From positions 1,488,001 to 1,552,000 of the forward strand of contig JAPXFQ010002662.1 in the NCBI GenBank assembly GCA_028564705.1: a stretch of DNA of 64,000 nucleotides, written 5' to 3'. The position numbers and the translations under genes were made by a program. Below, one piece after another: positions 56,969 to 64,000 of the stretch. The stretch's first letter is position 1. Each line of letters starts with the position of its first letter. The DNA comes from Apricaphanius iberus (Eukaryota > Chordata > Actinopteri > Cyprinodontiformes > Aphaniidae). The notes beneath the pieces were generated by a model that saw nothing but the letters and a program-made list of their open reading frames with translations, had not been told where the DNA came from and searched no databases.

Positions 56969-57335
56969 CTCAATTTCTCTTTGCATTTACCCCATGACGG
57001 AACAACTTGAATCCTTCTCCTAAGCTTTTAGCCTTGCTACCTTTCCAGCTGGTCTCCTGAACACATAGAATATCAACTTGCCTTCTCTGCATCATGTCCA
57101 CAAGCTCTCTAGCTTTACCTGTCATAGTCCCAACATTAAAAGTCCCTGCTCTGTTCCACGCTGTTGAATTTCCGCTTCTCTCTCTGCCTACTAACATACC
57201 TTCCACCTCTCCTCCTTCGACCAACAGTAGTCCAACAGCAAAAACAAAAGGATCTAATGCTAATAAAGACAGTAAAAAGTTGATGACAAGACACGGAAGA
57301 CGTTTGGTCACTGGGAGCATCATCCGAGTCAATGC
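56969..57335 (-). mobile_element. RTE-like LINE, endonuclease N-terminal fragment
   Basis: A 120-codon frame reads TFNVGTMTGKARELVDMMQR, RQVDILCVQETSWKGSKAKS and GEGFKLFRHGVNAKRN. The N-V-G-T-M and VQET-x-WKG motifs are the start of the RTE/Rex3-like apurinic endonuclease, with the catalytic Glu of QET. It is cut at the TA where the Tc1-like element inserted. Confidence 0.8.
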
Positions 57336-57361
57336 TCCAGATTCAACATGTTATTGTAGCT

Positions 57362-58335
57362 GGCAAGGATAACAGACCAGGTGTAACTTTATGGAGAGAA
57401 AAACACTGAGAGAAAACAAGGTCAACAGATAAAATAACAGTAAAAAATACATCTGAAGAATAGTAGAAGACACAAGTAGAAGAGTGAAAAGAGGTCAGTC
57501 TGTCCTCCAACAGTCTAAGCCTATAGCAGATCAACTACAAAGGTAGCTCAGGATAACCTAAACCAGGGGTCACCAACCTTTTGGATACTGAGAGCTACAC
57601 AAAGTGTGCTTAGTAATACAAAGTGCTACCTGTACATTACACAGTTGCATGGTTTATCTTATGCTAAGTCTGATCACATGTTAATTGCTCACAAATAATA
57701 CATGATCATAATTGATTTAAGACAGGAAACAGATGCATTTAAACATGCAACATTTCATTTCAATTAATATCTCAGTGCATTTGAATTATTTGCTATTTTC
57801 AAAACATGTCCAGGGAGCACCTAATGCTGTCTCTGAGAGCACCTTAGTGCCCGCGGGCACCATGTTGGTGATCTATGACCTAAGCCATTCTAACTACAAA
57901 CGGAATAACCAAAAAGGAAGGTTTCAAGCCTGGTCTTAAAATTAGACTGGGTGTCTGTCTTACGGACTAAAACGAGGAGCTGATTCCACAGGAGAGGAGT
58001 TTTGATAACTAAAAGATCTGCATCCAATTCTACTTTTAGAAATCCTAACATTAAACCTACACTCTTAGAGTGAAGTGCTCTGTTAGGAACATGCAGATTT
58101 GTATGCAGGGGTTTAAATGTCCTGTCTTGAACAAAAATTACAGCAAGGTTCTTTACACTATTACCAGAGGCCAATTTAATGCCATCCAGATGAAATGATT
58201 GACTTAGCAGTTTGTTTTAAAGCTTCTGGTCTGAATTTAAATGCAGAAAAGTTATCCAGGTTTTTATGTCTTCAAGATGTGCCATAATTCATCTAACTGA
58301 TTGGGTTAATCAGGATTTATGGATAAATATAGTTG
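57362..58335 (-). mobile_element. L2-like LINE, second copy, split by a hAT MITE
   Basis: Similar to the LINE at 11344-12360 (cagtctgtcctccaacagtctaa, aaggaaggttt, gattccacaggagaggag). The minus frame 58174-57890 has NLAVIFVQDRTFK, then VPNRALHSKSVG, PLLWNQLLVLVRKTDTQSNF and KTRLETFLFG, the reverse transcriptase C terminus. Compared with the first copy, the segment between FVQD and VPNRAL is deleted. Confidence 0.7.
57564..57877. mobile_element. hAT MITE (CAGGGGTCACC type)
   Basis: Starts caggggtcaccaaccttttg and ends gttggtgatctatg, an eroded inverted copy. Flanking octamers acctaaac (57556-57563) and acctaagc (57878-57885) match at 7 of 8. The surrounding LINE reads through when it is removed. 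Confidence 0.8.
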
Positions 58336-58346
58336 TGTATTGGGCT

Positions 58347-58460
58347 GGGCAGTATACCGAAAATTTACAGATACAGAAATTTATTACTGTTACTGACATC
58401 ATTTTCCCCGTGCATGTAAATTTGGTATTAAAGAAGAAAAAGAAAAAGTTGTTTCAGTTT
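58347..58460 (+). mobile_element. hAT-like element, left end
   Basis: tgggctgggcagtataccga resembles the ends at 37348 and other TAGG-type hAT units. No right end is found. Confidence 0.4.
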
Positions 58461-58611
58461 AGGGGTGCTCCTGCCCCTTTTAAGAAATTAGTTTTGTCTT
58501 TATTCACGTACAGTCATGATGTGATATGTCATCCATATATACGCTGCTAACGTATTTAGAGTTTAGGCTCGTCCAGTGACTGTTTTTGAAAGAAAAAAAT
58601 GCGACTGTTAA

Positions 58612-59136
58612 CCCTTTATAGTCCCTGGGGCATTTTTTTGCGCAGGCGGGTGTGTTTCTAAGAATAACTGTTGATGTGCTAATGCAATTTTTACCTTTTT
58701 TTTTTTCGAAGATATGCATTTTTGGAGAAGTTTAACAAAAATCTTTCTTTATTCTTCCTGTTTTTCTGCAACCAGACTGAAATTGTACTTTTTACAGTTT
58801 TTTATCAGACTAAGTGATTTCTCATTAAATGTTGGGGCATTGATTAAAGTTGAATTTAAATGATGTACATTTTTGGGATCTTGTGGCCCTTGGATTCACA
58901 ATGCAAAAGATATTTAGAACAAATATGGTTTGAGGGTTTTTTAGAGATGTCATACGTTAGTGTGCATATATATTTTCATAATTTTGTGAATTCTGTTTCT
59001 ACAGTCTTCATAAAAACAATCAGTGTTTGTCCATAGAAGAATATCAATGCATTGTCCTAATGACAGTTTTATATCTGTGTTGTGTGTGTGTGTGTGTGTG
59101 ACTGTGCGCACATGCATGCATTTATGACTCAAAACA
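58612..59136 (+). mobile_element. piggyBac-like element, left end
   Basis: TTAA at 58608-58611 followed by ccctttatagtccctggggc and cattttt, similar in layout to the MITE at 7136-7523. The inverted right end is not seen, so the extent is unknown. Confidence 0.4.
59077..59101 (+). repeat. (GT)n microsatellite
   Basis: About 12 GT units. Confidence 0.95.
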
Positions 59137-59822
59137 CTTCATAAATATTCAGAGGAAAGATATGTCTGTACTTTTTGGATGGTATGAGGGTGGTGGTGTG
59201 GGGTGGTGGCCACAAGGTGGGTTCTATATGCTTCTGTAGAAAGCTATTATTTTCATGAAAGCCTCCATGCAGCTGAATAAATATTGAAAATGTAGCTTTT
59301 TTTAATTTTATGACAAATTTACTGTTGGATATTGTGATTTGAACAATTATAAAGGATACACAGTGAGCAAAGCTCATGAACACACATTTATCAAGGCTAC
59401 AGCTATGGAGGGACAAATGCCTACAAAGAGCTCTCCACAGCTGTGTGAATTGATTGTAGGAACTAAGCCCCACCCACTCCTGCATGCACTGATTTGAATG
59501 AGTTCATAAATCTTCAGGGGACAGATATGTCTGTGGTTTATGGCTGGGGTGGGGGTAGTTTGATGGGGTTTGGTCATGCCTTGGACATTATAGACACCTG
59601 TAGGAATATATAATTTTCCATCAAGGCCTCAGCTGAATAAATATTGTGTAGCACATTTTTTAAATTTACTGACCAATTCATTGTGTCATGTAGTAAAGTC
59701 AACTACTATAAAGCATATTTAGCTATCAAAGCTCATTAACACACAATTATCAAGCTACAGCATTTGAAAAAAAAAAAAATCCTTCCTAATCAGCCTGATT
59801 CCTGCAACTAAGCCCCACCCTG
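59137..59822 (+). repeat. Diverged tandem duplication, two ~340-bp copies
   Basis: Copy A (about 59137-59489) and copy B (about 59501-59822) share tcataaatattcagaggaaa / tcataaatcttcaggggaca, gatatgtctgt, agctgaataaatattg, caaagctcat(g/t)aacacaca, tatcaagctacag-type text and caactaagccccaccc in the same order. An A-run is inserted in copy B near 59767. No coding potential. Confidence 0.85.
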
Positions 59823-60880
59823 TGCACACACTCACACAGACACAAACACACCCCACATGCACGCAAAAACACACACGTGATCCTAGTAAGTCCTGTTTTC
59901 CTCCGACTGTGCGATACCTTCAATCCGTGTCCAGCACTCGTTGGTCTAGCAGTACCCCAGTCTGTCATACCCAGGTTAAGAAGATATAAAATATATATTT
60001 TTTTATTCCCATAAGTGACACTCCAAAGCTCTAACAATTCAACCTCAAAACAAGTCTTATGGATGTAACTCATAAAAAATTATTTCATTTTTCCTATTGT
60101 TTTTTTAGATGGCAGATTTTTTAAATAAACCTGGTATTAAAGTGCTTAAATCTGAAAAACAGCCAAATATTTTATTATGTTTTGTGAGGACTGAAGCCAA
60201 GGATGAGATTCATGTAAAAATATAAACACTTTTGTAATATTATAACAATATTTCTAGATAAGGTTTTGTTTGGGCATTTGTTTGTGCTGAAGGTCCTAGA
60301 TATGGTCTTTTTTATAAAATCTAATGCTACACAAAAAGTAGGAAGATGTCAAAAATATACTTTGAGGCTCCTAACTGAAGAGGCTGTTGTATTATTTTTT
60401 GGAGGCAACATTAAAAGTGGTGATAGTAAATTCACTACCCTTAGCGTCATGTATCTGCTGTAAAATGTTATTTTTTAAATATATTTCCTAAATGTTAAAT
60501 GAGCTATCTTAAAAATCACTATTTTAGATAATACACAACACTTTGAGGTAACACTCAAATATTAGAGCAGTTATTTCTCCTGTAATAAACAGCATATTAA
60601 ATGTGATCCAATTAGTTGACTAATCGGATAAATAGTTATTAGTCGATTATCAAAATAATGGTTTGTGGCAGCAGTGGTTGAGTCTATGTAGAGTTGGGCG
60701 ATTGATTGTATGGATTAATAGAATTTTCTGTTTATGAAGATTTTATTTTTGGAAAATCGAGATTTCTTTATTTTATTTTTTTCTATTTTGTTGAATACCT
60801 GTGCACTGCTTTGACTTCGATAGCTCAGAGTGATGTCAATCTTTCCAGGACCTCTTGTTTTACAAATATATTTCATCATC
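59823..60880. other. Intron 6 segment, mostly unrecognised
   Basis: CA-rich start (59820-59880), then AT-rich sequence. At about 60690 gagttgggcgattgattgta may be a decayed hAT end. Confidence 0.3.
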
Positions 60881-60884
60881 ATCA

Positions 60885-61200
60885 TCATCATTTATTTATA
60901 AAGCACATTTAAAAACTACAATAATGCAGACGTATTGATAATATGTAATATGTTGCTTCAAAGCAGTCCCAGTTAAAAATCGTGCTGCAGCATTTTGCAC
61001 TAACTGGAGACAAACTATTGCGGATGAAGGAGCACCATATAACAAAGAGTTGGCGTAATCAAGACGCGATGTCACAAACGCGTGGATGACTGAGTGAAGA
61101 TCTTTTCTCCTCCGCCAGCCTACGGAGGTGGAAAAAACAGGATCTAACAACCTGATTAATCTGGACATCAAATCTGAGGTCAGGGTCAAAAATGACCCCC
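60885..61200 (-). mobile_element. L2-like LINE reverse transcriptase C-terminal fragment
   Basis: Minus strand frame 61189-60896: LTSDLMSRLIRLLDPVF, RKDLHSVIHAFVTSRLDYAN, SLLYGAPSSAIVCLQLVQNA, AARFLTG. VIHAFVTSRLDY and LQLVQNAAARFLT are hallmark blocks before the C terminus of L2-like reverse transcriptases. It ends in an A/T-rich tail with a cat repeat (60873-60890). Confidence 0.78.
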
Positions 61201-61734
61201 AGATTTGTTATGCTCGATTTCAGTAAAGCCGACAGTCAAGAGGGCAGAATCGGAACTACAGCTGCAGGAGTACAAGGGGAAAACAGTATTGCTTCCAGTT
61301 TTGACTCGTTTAAGTGGAGGAAGTTAGCTGGGAGCCAAGACTTGATCTCTCATACAGTCAGTAAGGGGTTGTACTGGCTCAGTAGATTTCAGGGCCACAT
61401 AAGAGATTCTCCATAGATGGACAGGAACCAATGGATACTGGAGTCGAAGCGCTGCTTTTAGATTAGAGCAGTCACCCAGAGACTAGCTCACCGATTGGCG
61501 AAGATCGAAAAGGGTGAGTCTATCATATGTTATGAGTATGGATCCCAGAGAGACTGCATAGCAGAGGAGGGTAATAATTAACACGAGAGCGGAGAGTGGT
61601 AGACGGCATGCCGAATACACTGGCGCCATTTCATAGCTTATTAGTTAGAATTTAAATTCAGGTAATCTCAGGGGCAGGGTGATGGAAATAAAAGCAAGTT
61701 TTTGAAAATATGGTTTATCACTTACAAGTTATTT
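61201..61734 (-). mobile_element. Probable continuation of the L2-like LINE
   Basis: No clear domain. Text such as cagtaaggggttgtactggc and acggcatgccgaatacactg has no family match by eye, but its position between RT and endonuclease pieces in the same orientation suggests one decayed LINE. Confidence 0.3.
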
Positions 61735-61969
61735 TTAAGAGATGACTGTTCCAAAAAATTAAAATGGAAAATCTGATATGTTATGAAAAAATCTGAGATT
61801 CGATTTTTAAGCCATAAGACCAGCACTGAGTCTAAGATAACATTAAAGGCTGCAGTTAAGCTATCACTTGCGGTGTTCACATGGGTATTGAAATCCCCTG
61901 CTATGTTTAACCTATCTGTAATACTAAAAATCAGATAAAACCTTTGAGATCTGATCCAAGAATTTAGAG
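61735..61969 (-). mobile_element. LINE endonuclease fragment (L2-like)
   Basis: Minus strand: NIAGDFNTHVNTASDSLTAA, FNVILDSV. G-D-F-N-x-H-V is the catalytic block of the apurinic-type endonuclease of L2/CR1-like LINEs. It is interrupted by the TIR element at 61970 and probably continues at 62621-62760. Confidence 0.65.
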
Positions 61970-62620
61970 TAAAGCCTAGTTTATGCTTCTCTGTTTTGAC
62001 AGAGACAGATTGACGCAACGCCATTATCCGTCAACGCAAGGGCTCTGTCACCTACGCAAGAACGCCTGGAGTAGAGGCCCAATTTTTAACTGTCTCCGTC
62101 AACTGATGGCGTATACATTTGATTGGTCAGTTTCAGTAACAGCCAGAGATTGCTTCGCCAGAACTCTATAGTCGCTGTAATCAGTGGTTAATGCAGCGTT
62201 TGGCCATTAAATATTGAAAGGATAATTTATCTAATCTGTTCTTGAGGCGATTTTGAACACAAGGTGTAGGAAAATATCAAAAAAGGCTGATGTTTTGTTT
62301 CCATGCGTTTCTAGAGTATTCAATGAGCTGCACTTCTAGTAAAAAGTTTTACAGCTTAATCAAAACGTACTTTCTGTCGTCCATTGCTCCTTGAGGAAGA
62401 AAAACATTCACGAGCCTAGAAAAAAAATATGAAACGATGCTGTGATAGTAGGCAGATACGGCAGAAAAGTTAGCACCCCCTGCTGTCCTGGTTGAGCAAA
62501 CCTGATTAAACGATAGAGAGTGGAGTGGAAAAGCTCAATACTATAAATGAAAAACGTCTCCATCAATACGTCTGCGTCCGAGTGCAAATTTTTGGTCGTA
62601 TAAGCATAAACTAGGCTTTA
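61970..62620. mobile_element. TIR element (MITE), superfamily undetermined
   Basis: Ends taaagcctagtttatgctt and aagcataaactaggcttta are near-perfect 19-bp inverted repeats around a 651-bp non-coding body that contains cgtcaacgcaag and ctgcgtccgagtgcaaat inverted-like blocks. It splits the LINE endonuclease. The target duplication is not resolved. Confidence 0.8.
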
Positions 62621-64000
62621 AGGGCCTGGTGGACGATACAAAACCACAAACAAGGTTTTAATGTTTTGCACCTTGGATAAGGAACACTAAACATGTTCAA
62701 AAGAACTATAGCTATTAATGGTTAATGATTAATTTGTAAATCTCAATGAAAAATGGATGCAACTCCTCCTCGTCCTGTACTTCTAGGAATGTGAACATTT
62801 AAATGACTGGAAGGAGTTTACTCGTTTATACTAATAAAATCCACCTGTAGCCAGGTTGTTGATATACAAAACAAATAAATGATCAAGTGTTGGGGAATTT
62901 TAGGGTTATCTTGCTGTAAATCAAATGGTTTGTTATGGCAACCCATAAAATGTATAATTCGTGAAATTATCCACGGGGCACCAACTTTATTTTGGGTTTT
63001 ATAAAAAACAATTTTAATTATTCAACCAGATTATCAGTCTATCTCAAAGATGAAACCTTTGACCGTGCAGCAGAGAGATTTAACTCAGTTTAAAGAATTT
63101 AATAACTAAATTGCTTACAGAAAAAACAAACATGAATTCAATTTTGGCTAATTTGGTCCCAGCTAACTGCTAAGATAAATGGCTAAGCTACAACTCTATG
63201 TAAACAACTGCCACGTCGTCAGAGCATTTCCCTTCACGTGCCTATGTCGCAAGCATGTAAGCTCATGTGCTTACACCGCATGCAAGCAGACGAGAAGAGC
63301 GCAGGACAAGAAAAAAAAGGCGCGCGGGGTGGTCACTTATTGATAATGGGGATTTAACCAAACAACGCGGTCACCTCTGTAGACAAAGGGAGACCGCGTG
63401 TCGATACTGCTAGCCTGGTGGCTAACAAAAGGATTATAACTCGGACAAAGCCGGAATTGAATCTAATGTCCGTCCTTTGCTCGTCTCTACGGAAACATTC
63501 GGTTCATGGAATTCAACAAACACAAAAATCAACACACTACTTTACTTACACATAAAAACACAGAGTAAACCTTAACACAACATATTAAACCGTTCTTAAC
63601 AAAGCATGCATGCACAAGCAATCTAAATCGGCTCCAACCCAGATCTAAGAATAAAAAAATGGATTGTTAGTCCCCGGTCAGAGGAAGGACATCGAAAGGA
63701 GAACTCTTGGATCCAAAACGGGGAGAGAAAAAAAAGAAAGTCCATTCACCTGAGTTGCGCAGGAGAGGCGAGCAGAACACTGATGGACGATCAGTCCTTG
63801 CAGAGTACACCGCTGGTAAGCAGCTGTGATCCGCGGTGTGCAGCAGGGAAAAGGGGGATTTGACCCGGGCAGGTTTGAAGAAAGCAGACGGTCTAGCTGC
63901 TAAGATCCCAAAAAGGGGGGGAAAAGAGGGCTCGTTCTCACAGTAGATCTTTCCTTAAGTAGGGCTGGAAGAAGAGGAAGGAAAGCTTCAAAGCTTCAAA
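62621..64000. other. Right end of window, unrecognised; possible LTR-like sequence
   Basis: 62621-62760 may be LINE remnant. From about 62887 the text tgttggggaattttagggtt and the later G-rich part (63300-64000) look like a repeat, possibly an LTR and leader of an element cut by the window edge. No coding domain or second LTR is present to test this. Confidence 0.25.

Overview
This window is vertebrate, almost certainly teleost fish, DNA. One host gene is recognisable: the 5' half of WDR4, the WD40 partner of METTL1 in the tRNA N7-methylguanosine (m7G46) methyltransferase. Six exons on the + strand (1512-1594, 2605-2673, 2753-2899, 23543-23699, 38369-38481, 43958-44018) have GT/AG borders and compatible phases and give 210 codons. 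The rest of the gene lies beyond the right edge. Fish origin is inferred from the repeats: Tc1-like elements with long inverted repeats, a BEL/Pao element, a Dong/R4-like LINE, RTE-, L2- and L1-like LINEs, TTAA-flanked T2/Kolobok elements, a two-gene PIF/Harbinger element, hAT elements starting TAGGG, and the SINE-like repeat beginning gggctgcacggtggcg. The species cannot be named from the sequence.

Layout. 1-1030: antisense L1-like reverse transcriptase fragment. 1380-1511: WDR4 promoter/5' UTR. Intron 3 (2900-23542, 20.6 kb): a TIR element interrupted by a 1.6-kb Tc1-like element and a TTAA-flanked piggyBac-like MITE, an antisense L2-like LINE split by a full-length 3.3-kb hAT element that keeps its exon-intron structure, a second Tc1-like element, an L1 3' end, and a 6.5-kb BEL/Pao element with two ~870-bp LTRs. 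Intron 4 (23700-38368, 14.7 kb): a Kolobok/T2 element with a THAP domain, a Tc1 remnant, an antisense LINE tail split by a Harbinger element, and a 7.4-kb antisense endogenous retrovirus. Intron 5 (38482-43957, 5.5 kb): a truncated T2 end, a Dong/R4-like LINE with many stops, a fragment of an unnamed transposon-associated ORF, and a hAT MITE carrying a tRNA-derived insert. Intron 6 (from 44019, at least 20 kb): a 5'-truncated L1 of 5.3 kb with a 3.3-kb GC-rich 3' part, a second complete T2/Kolobok element, RTE LINE pieces split by a third Tc1-like element, L2-like LINE pieces with a hAT MITE, a diverged tandem duplication, and other TIR elements.

WDR4 is the only gene here likely to have a cellular function. 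Every transposon coding region read closely carries stops, frameshifts, internal deletions or a changed catalytic residue, except the truncated L1 ORF2, which stays open from its stop codon to its 5' break. I found no evidence of a new biological system. The points most worth checking are the L1 GC-rich 3' region with its perfect 17-bp hairpin, the T2/Kolobok elements, the BEL element whose gag-like ATG directly follows the LTR, and the unnamed ORF at 42.3 kb.
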